Source: Callorhinus ursinus (lineage: Eukaryota; Chordata; Mammalia; Carnivora; Otariidae). From it: 64,000 bases of DNA. Shown piece by piece: positions 55,151 to 64,000 of the stretch. The stretch lies in NCBI RefSeq assembly GCF_003265705.1, contig NW_020312858.1, forward strand, positions 4,483,836-4,547,835, written 5' to 3'. Both the position numbers and the translations under genes were made by a program. Position 1 is the stretch's first letter; each line of letters opens with the position of its first letter. The notes below the pieces were generated by a model. The model did no database searches. It was not told the origin of the DNA and worked only from the letters and a program-made list of their open reading frames with translations.

Positions 55151-56018
55151 GAAACTGCCCACAAATCCACCCTGACATTTAATCCTTAAAACCCACTAGG
55201 AAACAGAGCCGATGATGCTGTTCCCACTTGGGTCGGGAGTGTGAATGGCAAGCTAGTATGGTAACTCCCTTTCCATGGGGGTCAAGATGATGATGATGTG
55301 AGAGTCAGGGATCTGAAGGGAGTGGGTCAGGGGGAGCCAGCTAGACAGGTGTCAGACGTGCATCTGGATTCGTGGCTGTTGTCCATGAACTTCTGGAAGA
55401 ATATCTGTTGATGGTATAAATAACTTGGGAGGGGGCCGTGTGTGTGCATGCGTGCGTGTGTTGAGGAGTATAATGAGGGACAATGGACCATCACCTCTGC
55501 CCAGGACTTCAACTTGAGCGTCTCTCCCCCCCTGGGAGCACTACCTAGGCTTGAACTCCATGGTGAGCCCCTGCTTGAAGACTTCTGGCGTTGTGCCATG
55601 CTCCGGGGCTCACAGACAGCTCCCTGACTCTCTATTCCTCCACATGAGATTCCTCCCTGTGCCTGACTGCAGTGGCCTGAGAGCGTCCCCCTATGAAGGC
55701 TGTTCAAGCACAGGTGAGGGATGTTTACCCTTAGTGCCCTCGGGAGCACTCCCTCCGTGGCCTCATGCACAGCGAAATGGCTTTGCTGAGAAGGAAACAC
55801 AGTGGTAGAAATGGCATTCTTCCAAGTTATCAAAGAAAGGAGGTAATTGCAAAATGAACTCCGAGACAAGCAGCTGACAACCTCACTCCCTCTCCTGCTT
55901 TGTACCTTCTCTTTACATGGATTCAGACTATCACCTATGTGTTCTTCCTTTAAAAAGGAAAATACGATAACATCGCCCTCTGGTCTAATTCCAGAGTTGG
56001 CTTCCTACAGCTTTGTCA
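55151..56018. other. Unassigned non-coding DNA
   Basis: No nameable repeat. The 180-codon minus frame 55327-55869 has no recognised domain and no supporting context. Confidence 0.4.
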
Positions 56019-56019
56019 T

Positions 56020-56260
56020 AGAACCTGAACCCTTTATCATGCCTTTCAAGGCCCTTTACTTGTCTGACCTAACTCACCACCTCCCTCCCCCCGGCTCATC
56101 ACCCCCAGCAGATATGCCATGGCACAGAATTTCTCACTGTTCTTCAAACCCTCCAGGCTTTTGTGACTCCGGATCTTTCCTCAGGCTTTGCCTTATGTCT
56201 GGAACCCTTTGCCCCAATCTGCTCAGAAGCTTCTTACTCCCGTTTCATGTCATAAGCAGT
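56020..56260 (+). mobile_element. L2 LINE fragment
   Basis: 'gcctttcaaggccctttact tgtctgacc', 'tcaggctttgccttatgtct ggaaccctttgcccc' match the middle of the L2 3' region. Truncated on both sides. Confidence 0.65.
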
Positions 56261-57155
56261 AATATAAAAGTCTGGGCTCTTAAACCATTATACCTCCTAA
56301 AACTCCCCTCACAGAAGGAGCTAGCAAAACAGGACTCTCGGAGGTGAGGGTTAGGGTTTGGTGGGAACTTCTCCCAGAGAGACCGCCATGATTTGGGACA
56401 GGAGCCCCCTGGTGCATGTGTGTTCTAGACAGGCAGCTGGACTGTCTGGTGGACGAAATGGAGCAAGAAGCAAATCTACATAATGGAGCCATTGATCACT
56501 GTCACAACGTGCAACCAGCTGTGACCTGGACTGAGGATGCATTTTTCAGGAGAAGGTTTCCTGGGGAAAGAGTATTTGTTGATGTGAGGCTCTTAGGAGT
56601 ACGGTGAGGGAGATGCTTTCCTGATGACATTTCAGAGACAGTTTTGCACTGAATCAACTTAAAAATGTCTCTCCTCCTGCTCTAGGAACTTGGGATTGCT
56701 GTTTCTCCCCTGCAGGGTGAGAGCATTTCCATCTTCTATCTGGCGATCTCACAGCTCTTCAGCCCTGTTCCTGACTGCTTTCTGGAGTAATTGGGGATGC
56801 GGTTTTCCCCATCCATTGTGATAGTTCGCTGTCGGCAAAATCCAGTCTTTGGGTTCTGGAAATATTTTAATTTGTATAACTTTCAGTTTTTTTTTCTCTG
56901 AAGAGTTATGCAATCTTTACACCCTCCCATGCTGCTTTATTTATGGCAGCTGTTGTTCGTTTGCTTGTTTAATTCTAAGTGCCTGCCTTTTGATAGCAAA
57001 GTTGAACCATCGCGGTGTGACCAGGCATCTCCTTCCATGCATCTTTTTAGGGGATTGTCCTGAGTCTTTCTGCCCTAAATGTGAAGTTGACTGTTTATCA
57101 CTCTCTAAGCCCCCATCCTGACTTTTTTTATAGCACCTGTCCCTCGTTTGTTTTT
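56261..57155. other. Unassigned non-coding DNA
   Basis: No nameable repeat. 56430-56604 looks superficially exon-like (see findings). Confidence 0.4.
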
Positions 57156-57159
57156 AAAA

Positions 57160-57295
57160 AATGGCTTTGTTTATCTGTTTACTTGTTTACCACCTGTCTC
57201 CCCCCACTAGAAGTAACCTCCATGTGGGCAGGGGCTTGTCTCACTCCCAGTGTATCCCCTGGCCCTGGCGGGTACTCAGTAGATGAGTGTAGATA
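57160..57295 (+). mobile_element. L2 LINE 3' end
   Basis: 'cctgtctccccccactagaa gtaacctccatgtgggcagg' and 'ctcagtagatgagtg' are the final part of L2. Confidence 0.7.
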
Positions 57296-57329
57296 TAACA
57301 CATTTTGTGTGTGTGTGATGATTTTTCTC

Positions 57330-58140
57330 TCCCATTAAGAAAGCCTTCTTTCTTTCCTAGATTATACATATTTTGCCTTTCCTTCATAAATTGATGTTGA
57401 ATTTTGCCAAATACATTTTGACATCTTTTGGGATGAACTCTGACTCGTGGATAGGATTCATTACATTAGGAGAGTCTTAATTGTAATAATCCTTCAACTT
57501 CTGGAATAGATTCTTATTGGCAGTAGTATATAATGAAACAGTTGATATGCTGGTCTATAGTTTTGGTTTGGTTTGGTATTGATTATTTGTGTTATTGGTT
57601 ATTTGGTTATGGTCCTGCTGTCTGTGTCAGGCTCTGGTATTACTAACTTCTTATGGGAGGCTTCTAGTCATGAGATTAGTCCCAGAAACAGATCCCCCAT
57701 CAATGCAATGCATGAAACTGCCCATTTACTCCCACTCTAGCAAAGCTCTCTGTTAATCATTTTAAATTCTCTTTACTACTTAGAAAAGCAAACCTAGATA
57801 TCTAATTTAAATTTGCATGTACTTGGTTTCAAGTGAGACTGAGTCTCGTCTCCGCACTGACGAATATATATCTTTGTGAATTTCCTGTCCATGTCATTCA
57901 TCATTTTTTCCCCATTCGAGTGTTCCTCTTTTTTATTGACTTGCAAGAAGTTTTTCTATATTGAGGACGTTGACTGTCTGTCATATCTATTTTTAGATTT
58001 CACATTTCATTGTTTTCCCTCTTGTTGTTTCCTTTTTAGTAGCATTGATGGTAGATTTTGACATTTTTAAAAATTGACTTTAAACTCTATCACTGTTTTT
58101 TACGGTATACTTTCTTCATTTACTTGCGTGTTTAAAATGT
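57330..58140 (-). mobile_element. Old L1/HAL1 remnant
   Basis: Reverse ORF2-like: 'tgatgttgaattttgccaaa', 'gatatgctggtctatagttt' and 'gtgtcaggctctggtattac'. Decayed. Confidence 0.55.
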
Positions 58141-58353
58141 CCAGGCCAGAGATGGAACAACTAGCCACCTTGAATTCTCTTACTTTACGATTTCATTTAT
58201 TTTACATTTGACTACTTAATTGAGGGAGGTTTCTCCTTGTTCACACCTGATGTTTTCCTTGAACCTTAGAACATAGCAGACCTGGCCTTGGTAAGGTTTC
58301 TGAGAAAAAATAAGCTGGAGCTGAGTGAGACAGAGGGGCAGGGGGTGGGGCTA

Positions 58354-58480
58354 TTGGAGGGAGGCTTGAGGGATACTGCAGGATTTCCCTGGGGCAGTAC
58401 AGATGTTGAATCTGTTGGAGGGAGACTCTCTCCTGAGGGATGCTGTATGATTACCTGGGGCAGGACAGATGTTGAATCTG
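58354..58480. repeat. Imperfect tandem duplication, ~61/66 bp units
   Basis: 58354-58414 and 58415-58480 share 'ttggagggag', 'gagggat(a/g)ctg', 'cctggggcag(t/g)acagatg' and 'ttgaatctg' in the same order. The second unit has about 5 extra bases. Confidence 0.85.
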
Positions 58481-58999
58481 CCAGCCCTGGAGTCACCCCA
58501 TTCTTATACAGATGTCAGGGACAAAGAAGGCAAGTGAGGTGCCCAGGGCACTGAGTTTGATTAAGGAGGCCCTCCCTCTTGGGTGTTCAGACTTACAAGA
58601 ACCTTCAGTGTTGCTCCCTGGGCTATTACTTACCCCCTTCCACACACCCCTGTGCCTCTGGGGGGAGAGCTGCTGCCCAGATTGGGCCATTAGCTCCTCC
58701 CCACCCCTCTGGAACCTGGATCTCCCTGGGTCCTGCATGACTCATGCTGTGAGGTCGTCTCCCTGTCATCCTTGGCCTGTAGCTTCTGCCATCAGAACCT
58801 CTTCTGCCCACCACCCAGAGCTGCGCTCAGAGCAAATTGAGTCTGTACTTTGCAAATGGCAGAACTCTACACATATGTCCATGATTCCCATTATTGCTGT
58901 TACAAATTAATATTGGCATCAACCGCTTCATTTAACGTCCAAGGCCGCCTGCCACTGTCCAGCACCACGTCCAGGCTGTTAGAAGCATTGACACAGCTG

Positions 59000-59085
59000 A
59001 AAGGTCATTTGGGGATGTGACAGTCAAAAAGGAGTAAATTTTGTCCCCTCGGAGAGTTCCTGTCAACGGCAGAATCCTGTCAGTT
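59000..59085. promoter_or_regulatory. Candidate regulatory motif cluster
   Basis: One nuclear-receptor half site 'aaaggtca' (59000-59007) and three TALE/MEIS-type cores: TGACAG at 59018-59023 and CTGTCA at 59060-59065 and 59077-59082. No recognised repeat covers it. Regulatory role is inference. Confidence 0.3.
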
Positions 59086-59274
59086 TACAAATGAAAATCT
59101 AAATATTTAGAAACCCTAAGCCCCTGCCTGAAAATAAGGATTGAAAATGAATATTTATGAGCTGATAGTTCCGTCACTCTGTCCTCAAGTGCTTCCTTTG
59201 GTGACACGTACGCGCCTGTTGTCACCCGCTCTCTGGATAGAAGTCAGAGCCCAGCTGGGCAGCGTCTCACCACG

Positions 59275-59440
59275 TGAATGACCTAGATGAAGTCACTCAC
59301 CCTGTCTGGGCCTGTCTTCTCAGCAGGAAATTGAAAGAGTAATCCTTAACTCATAGTGTTATTCGCCAAGTTAAATAATATAGTGGATCCTAGGGAGCCT
59401 AGCAAAGTACCAGGCACACAGTAGGTGCTCAGAAACTGAG
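59275..59440 (+). mobile_element. MIR SINE 3' part
   Basis: 'tgaatgacctagatgaagtc actcaccctgtctgggcc', 'gtaccaggcacacagtaggt gctcagaaa' match MIR. Confidence 0.78.
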
Positions 59441-59478
59441 TGGCCTCCATGTGCCCTGCCTTGGCTGGGATCTCTGTC

Positions 59479-59504
59479 TTTTTTTTTTTTTTTTTTTTTT
59501 TTTT
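59479..59504. repeat. (T)26 homopolymer
   Basis: Twenty-six T next to a reverse-oriented L1; may be its poly(A) tail or that of a lost insertion. Confidence 0.9.
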
Positions 59505-59576
59505 GGTCAGAATGTGAAGTCTCAGTGTTTTGTTTTTCCTTATTTTTTTTTAATTTCAGTAAAATACACATGACAT

Positions 59577-59592
59577 AAAATTTACCATGTTA
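59577..59592. repeat. Target-site duplication, left copy
   Basis: 16 bp, 'aaaatttaccatgtta', exactly repeated at 59755-59770. Confidence 0.96.
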
Positions 59593-59754
59593 GGGGAGGA
59601 GGGTGGGGGGATGGGTTAGCCTGGTGATGGGTATTGAGGAGGGCACATTTGCATGGAGCACTGGGTGTTATGAACAAACAATGAATCATGGAACACTACA
59701 CCAAAACAAATTATGTAATATATGGTGATTAAAATAACAATTAAAAAAATAAAA
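59593..59754 (+). mobile_element. Very short young carnivore L1 (3' end only)
   Basis: About 160 bp: G-rich 3' UTR ('ggggaggagggtggggggat'), 'ggtgttatgaacaaacaatg', 'atatggtgattaaaataaca' and an A-rich tail. It is the complement of the 3' UTR in the young L1s at 3.5 and 25.6 kb. Perfect 16-bp duplication; the empty site gives TTTT/A on the cut strand, as expected for L1 endonuclease. No coding content. Confidence 0.95.
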
Positions 59755-59770
59755 AAAATTTACCATGTTA
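59755..59770. repeat. Target-site duplication, right copy
   Basis: Exact repeat of 59577-59592. Confidence 0.96.
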
Positions 59771-60165
59771 ACCATTTTTAAATGTACAGTTCAGTGGTTA
59801 AATACACTCATGTTTACCACCACCCATCTCCAGAACTCTTTTCATTCTGTAAAACTGAGACTCTGTACCATTAAATAGTAACCAGTGACTCTCCCCTGCA
59901 CCCATCACTCCACTTTCTGTCTCTGGGAATTGGACTAGTCCAGGAACCTCTTAGAACTGGAATCCTTCTTATTTGCCTATGTGTGACTGGCTTATTTCAC
60001 TCAGTGTCATGTCCTCAAAGTTCATCCACGTTGAAGCCTGGGTCAGGTTTCCTTCCTTTTTAAGGCTGGATGATCTTCCATGGTATGTGTCTACCACATT
60101 TTGTTTGTTTGTTCCTCTGTCAGTGGACACTTAATGTTACTTTCACATCAGTCTCAATGTTTTTA

Positions 60166-60487
60166 ATACTCTATTTACATGTCCTCTAAATAGAATTAAG
60201 AACCCTTTATCAAAATTGAGCAGACCCTGTCTTCTTTTTACCCAAATTCCAGAATTCCTAATTCCCTTCAATTCAGAATTCCTATTTCCTGGCCCAACTC
60301 TCTTGCTAACCTGTCTTTAATTGTCCTTCTGCAATTGGAAACATAGCCAAGGTCTGAAGGGGCTTCTCATCTTTGTTGGTTGGACCCTCTGCTTCTTCAT
60401 TATACCCTGGATTCTTAGGGAAGCAAAGGACCTGTGGAGCCTCCTCGTGCAGGGTCTCTCAACCATACTCCCTTCCCCAACAGCCTG
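60166..60487. other. Unassigned non-coding DNA
   Basis: No recognised element. Confidence 0.35.
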
Positions 60488-60610
60488 AAGACAAACTGCA
60501 TCAAAATCCCAGAAGGAAGAGAGGCTTGCTAAAAATGTTGGTACCCTGGCCACATTCTAGACCAGCTTACTTGGAGCCTCAGCCTGGGACTACCCTCTGT
60601 ATGATCCTTC
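60488..60610 (+). mobile_element. Possible MER5-type DNA transposon remnant
   Basis: 'caaactgcatcaaaatccca', 'gaggcttgctaaaaatgttg' and 'ccctggccacattctagacc' follow forward MER5A loosely. Confidence 0.45.
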
Positions 60611-60730
60611 TAAGGTCATCCCAGTCTTGCCCCAGGGTTCCCATAGGCAGGGGTAGGAGAGCACAAACCCAGCAGCTCACCTGGACACAACTGTCAATTT
60701 CTCCTTCAACGAAAGGACTGATTCTGGAAC

Positions 60731-60787
60731 TTACTACTCAGTGTGATTGAAGCTCCTTACTACTCAGTGTGATTGAAGCTCCTTACT
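60731..60787. repeat. 26-bp perfect tandem duplication
   Basis: 60731-60756 and 60757-60782 are identical, followed by 5 bases of a third unit. Unit starts 'ttactactcagtgtg'. Confidence 0.97.
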
Positions 60788-60884
60788 CTCTTTCCATTGA
60801 ACTGGGGACTGGGCTGGAATTTCAGGCCCTGAGCTTGTTAGTTTTGGGCTAGAGGACAGGCCTGGGTATTGAAACTTAGGCTCA
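60788..60884. other. Unassigned short spacer
   Basis: No recognised element. Confidence 0.3.
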
Positions 60885-61070
60885 TTTATTCATTCCACAA
60901 ATACTTATTGAGGGTTTACTCTGTTCTCTAGTTGCTAGGGTGACTGCAGGGAATGCCCCAGATGTGGTCCCTGTTCACCTGTCACATAATCTGGTCAGAA
61001 TGGCATATATTAATCAGAGAGGCAAACAAATAAATGTGAAATTGTGTACATAAGATGGGCAGTGAGGCTC
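60885..61070 (+). mobile_element. Ancient mammalian repeat, same type as 17692-17830
   Basis: 'cattccacaaatacttattg agggtttact', 'gtggtccctgttcacctgtc' and 'caaacaaataaatgtgaaat' match the shared consensus. Confidence 0.6.
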
Positions 61071-61689
61071 CTCTTCCCGGGTCACTGTAAGGGAGGATTT
61101 GAAGGGGAGTATCAGTTGCCTTTTTCTCATGTATTGTCTGAAAGTAGTACCTTGGCGATAGATGTTAAGACTGTAGTGGAAAAATCATAGAGACTAGAGT
61201 AGAAAAGCCACGTGAGTCATAAGACTGAGCCCTCAGTGCTTAGACCCTGAGTCACAAAGAAACTGTTGGCAAGTAGTGGTGTCCTTTTGATATCCTAATT
61301 CCTTCACCCTCCGATGGTGCAGATCTCCCCCCCGCCAGCACCCCCATCAGCCCATCCCTATATCTCTAGCCCGACCCCCTGCCCCACTGCCCCGCTGCTT
61401 TGTGCAACTCTAGGGGCACCATCCATATTTATACAATATGAGCTGTGCTCCCTAGAGTTGTGCACAGTGGTCCTGGCCCTTTCAGAGACAATCATGGCAT
61501 GCTCGACTTGGGCAGGGAAGGTTTGCCTGTGAGAATGACAGTAGAATGGAGAACCAAAGGAAGAGAATGTGTTAGAACCGAACAAAAAGGTGATGGAAGA
61601 GTGTGCTCTGTGGCAAGAAGAGCCTGGCCACATACCTTTATGGTCGGGGATGCAGGGCCAACACCAGGTGAAGGGAAGAGGCTAGCACA
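61071..61689. other. Unassigned non-coding DNA
   Basis: No recognised repeat or gene; several frames of 72-96 codons on both strands lack domains. Confidence 0.4.
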
Positions 61690-61842
61690 TCCATACAGGG
61701 GGATGTATGTGGTCACTGAGATGGCATGGAGGTGACAGCAGGGGGCAGATCATGCAGGATCTGTGGGCCACAGTGCAGATGGTTGTTTTATCTTAAGAGC
61801 AATGGAGAACCATTGAAGAACTTGAGTGTTTTTGCAGGAATG
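61690..61842 (+). mobile_element. Ancient mammalian repeat, distal part of the 17692-17830 type
   Basis: 'gcagatcatgcaggatctgt gggcca' and 'cttaagagcaatggagaacc attgaagaac' belong to the far downstream part of the same consensus. With 60885-61070 it may be one element interrupted or diverged in between. Confidence 0.5.
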
Positions 61843-61844
61843 AT

Positions 61845-62055
61845 GGTAGATGCATTTACTGAGGGCTTACTTTTCCCCAGGAACTGTTCTACAGGCTTTT
61901 CCAGTATTATCCCCATCGTTTCCTCATTCACACCCATGAGATAGGGACTTCATTACCTCCATTTAACAGATGTGGAAATGGAGGTACCACGAAGCTAAGC
62001 AACTTGTCCAAAGACTCACGGCTTGTCATTGGCAGAGCCCACGTGCTGAACCAGT
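61845..62055 (-). mobile_element. MIR SINE, near full length
   Basis: Reverse MIR: 'gcatttactgagggcttact', 'cctccatttaacagatgtgg aaatgg', 'gctaagcaacttgtccaaag' and 'ggcagagccc'. Confidence 0.85.
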
Positions 62056-64000
62056 GCAAGCAGCCATCACCTGGTTCTGAGGAGTGACTAGGGACTGGTA
62101 TTATTTGGGGGGTATAGCAGGAGAACCCAAGTCTGTCTCCCAAGGGAATGCCCACCCCTCTGCCAGGGACCTGGCCAGGCCGGGAGGGGTGGTGTGCCTG
62201 TGTGTACTTGTGGCCCAAGGAGAGGACTTGACACCTGGGACAGGTGCTGGACCCCATCACTGGCCCTTACCTGGAACTGGTGCTGAAGACTCTGACAAGG
62301 CAGAAAAGCCCTTATCAGCACACAGAGCTATTTCCTGGGATGTTTCCCCAGGGAGCGACATGGCCATGAAATGAAGGCATCAACATTCAGTTCTGCTTGC
62401 TGCATAAACTGTGCAGCCTTGGGGAGCACCAGGTGCCCACTTGAATTAATGTGGTTTGGAGTCTGCACGTGGGTGAATCCATGGCTCATGGTGGGCGGGT
62501 GCAGGACTTGGGATGGGGAAGGAAGGACCATGGACCCAGAGGAGGGGGCGTGGAGGCAGCTGCAGAGCGGGAGGAGCCAGGAACTTGTGGCTATCTGCTG
62601 AAGAAAGAGCGAGGAGTGGATTTAAGACCCAAATGATGTGATGGTGTAGATGAGATCTTCTCATCAGGGAAATATACTTTTTAAGAAACAAGAGTTTCTT
62701 GAAATAGCTCAGATTGGCTTTACAGACACCACCCTGGACGGTGGATGAAAAATGATTTAGTGTCATGGACATGTAATCAGAAAGTCGAATACCCAGGTCT
62801 GTCTCTCTTTCTCTTCTCCATTGTCCATGCTTCTTGCTTCCTTTGGTCTGTCTGCCCCATCTTCCTTTCTGCACACTGACTTTACTCTCGGCTTGGTTGT
62901 TGATTTCCATGCCACCTGCTTCAAAGAGTGTAAGTCTTCAGCCTGCAATGGGATAACTCTGGCCCCCACCACCACTGTGCCTTTGAGCTCCAGCCCACCC
63001 TTTTGGCTTAGCACAGTCTCTGTCCTCTGAGCAATTGAAGGCAAGTTGACAGATGTGTCCATGGCACCATGGACTCCATTGACTCAGAAATGGCAACTGT
63101 GGTTCAGGGAAAGGGGAAGGTAGCTTTCAACACACAGATTCAGGATGGAAAGGTTGGATAGGGGATACCATTAAACCTCTCCAGAGGTACCCAAATTTGG
63201 AGACAGATAGCACACCCCTCTTCCGAGGGTCCAGTTTGTTGGAATATTCTCAAGGCTCCTGAATTCTTTCTTTGGAGACAAAATCTGGGCCCAGGGTTGT
63301 TTGTCATTGAAGAAAAGAGCCAGACCCAGAGAGGCAGTAACCAATGGAGGACTCCCTCCAACCCCACGGCAGGTCAGGCAGCCCAAGACGATGAGGCCAC
63401 TCCATCACCCCATCCAAGGCTGACAGTGAACCCAGTAATATAGAGGTAAGACGAGAAGCCAGTCCAGACAGGTCTCCATGGGAGTGTTTCTATATTTATA
63501 TTCAGAGCACTTCAAAGAGTATTTGAATTGCTATTACTTTAGCAAACATCTTTCATGCAAATTTTGATATTTTTCAATGAAGAAGCTTTCATCTGAATCA
63601 ATGGAATGATTCTTTCCACCTCCCACATGAAACACCCAGTGCCTTCCAGTTGCGTACCTTGTACATGCTGAGGAGAGAGTCTCTGAGTTGCCTTCTTCAC
63701 ATTTGAGAGATTTGTGAGCCTTGCATCTTGATGGGAGGCTGGAATTCCAGGAATGGACCTCAGAAAGGGATTGTGTACTCTAACTATTAGCCCAGCAGTA
63801 TACCTTGAATCTGAAGCTCTGCTGAGCCCCCAGCTCTAATTCCTCTACTTAGAAAGCAATGAGTTTCAAGGTCTCAGGCTTCATGGGAGGCTAACACTAA
63901 AGACCCCACCTGCCAAAGTTCTGGGATCACCCATTTCAGAGAGTGTTGCTTATGATAGCCTTTGACCTCCTCAGATCATCTGCTCCCCCTGAGGTCCAGC
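62056..64000. other. Unassigned non-coding DNA to the window end
   Basis: Nearly 2 kb with no repeat I can name and no convincing coding frame (largest 154 codons on the minus strand at 62446-62910, no domain). The repeat-free character makes it a place to look for conserved non-coding DNA, especially 63490-63620. Confidence 0.4.
63505..63610. promoter_or_regulatory. Candidate regulatory motif group
   Basis: A TCF/LEF-like 'cttcaaag' (63510-63517), a perfect POU octamer 'atgcaaat' (63555-63562) and a TEAD-like 'tggaatg' (63602-63608) lie within 100 bp of repeat-free AT-rich DNA. Inference only. Confidence 0.25.

Larger units (their letters stand above)
58141..59274. other. Unassigned DNA with a tandem duplication and a motif cluster
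   Basis: No nameable repeat. Holds the imperfect duplication at 58354-58480 and the MEIS-type motif group near 59000-59085. Confidence 0.4.
59525..60165 (-). mobile_element. Old L1 LINE 3' end, split by a younger L1
   Basis: Reverse old L1: 'cagtaaaatacacatgacat', 'taaccatttttaaatgtaca gttcagtgg', 'ttatttcactcagtgtcatg' and 'gctggatgatcttccatgg'. Interrupted at 59593-59754. Confidence 0.82.

Noticed and set aside
55327..55869. 180-codon minus-strand frame
   Set aside because: No domain recognised and no supporting signals.

Overview
This is a mammalian nuclear window, from a carnivoran and most likely an arctoid caniform (bear, pinniped or mustelid group). The lineage call rests on five tRNA-Lys-derived CAN SINEs, four of them of the long 'cctgggtggctcag ... 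aaataaataaaatct' type usual in arctoids, and on three copies of a carnivore-type L1 3' end. The species cannot be resolved from the sequence alone.

I find no protein-coding gene, tRNA, rRNA or other confident RNA gene. Every long open frame is either a decayed L1 ORF2 piece, a translation of a simple repeat or N gap, or a chance frame with no recognisable domain. The window reads as intergenic or deep intronic DNA whose annotation is almost wholly its transposon fossil record, simple repeats and a few candidate regulatory sites.

Layout. 0-3.4 kb: an old LTR-like piece, an L2 tail, unassigned DNA and GT/CA microsatellites. 3.4-5.5 kb: an old L1 interrupted by a young 5'-truncated L1 with a perfect 17-bp target-site duplication. 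5.6-21.9 kb: mixed L2, MIR, MER5-like and old L1 remnants plus four MLT1-type LTRs, with long unassigned stretches and a strong hairpin near 10.85 kb. 21.9-34.5 kb: an AT-rich, L1-dense block beginning with a 350-bp TA/CA/TACC repeat. It holds a nested stack (24-28 kb) in which a second young L1, with a perfect 15-bp duplication, and a SINE sit inside an old L1. 34.5-50.5 kb: MIR, L2, MER20, LTR-like pieces, a third sizeable L1, two SINEs and several candidate regulatory clusters. 50.5-64 kb: ancient repeats, a SINE, a (TCC)n tract holding a 400-base assembly gap, an old L1 split by a very short young L1 in the opposite direction, and a mostly unassigned final 2 kb.

Nothing here looks like a new multi-gene system. 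The most useful points are two similar young L1s in the same direction 22 kb apart (a recombination substrate), three insertions with perfect duplications that can be dated and genotyped, a near-perfect 18-bp-stem hairpin, a textbook RFX X-box, homeodomain-type and MEIS-type motif clusters in DNA free of recognised repeats, and an assembly gap inside a polypurine/polypyrimidine tract. Family names for old repeats come from memory of consensus sequences and their edges are approximate; a repeat-library search would settle them.
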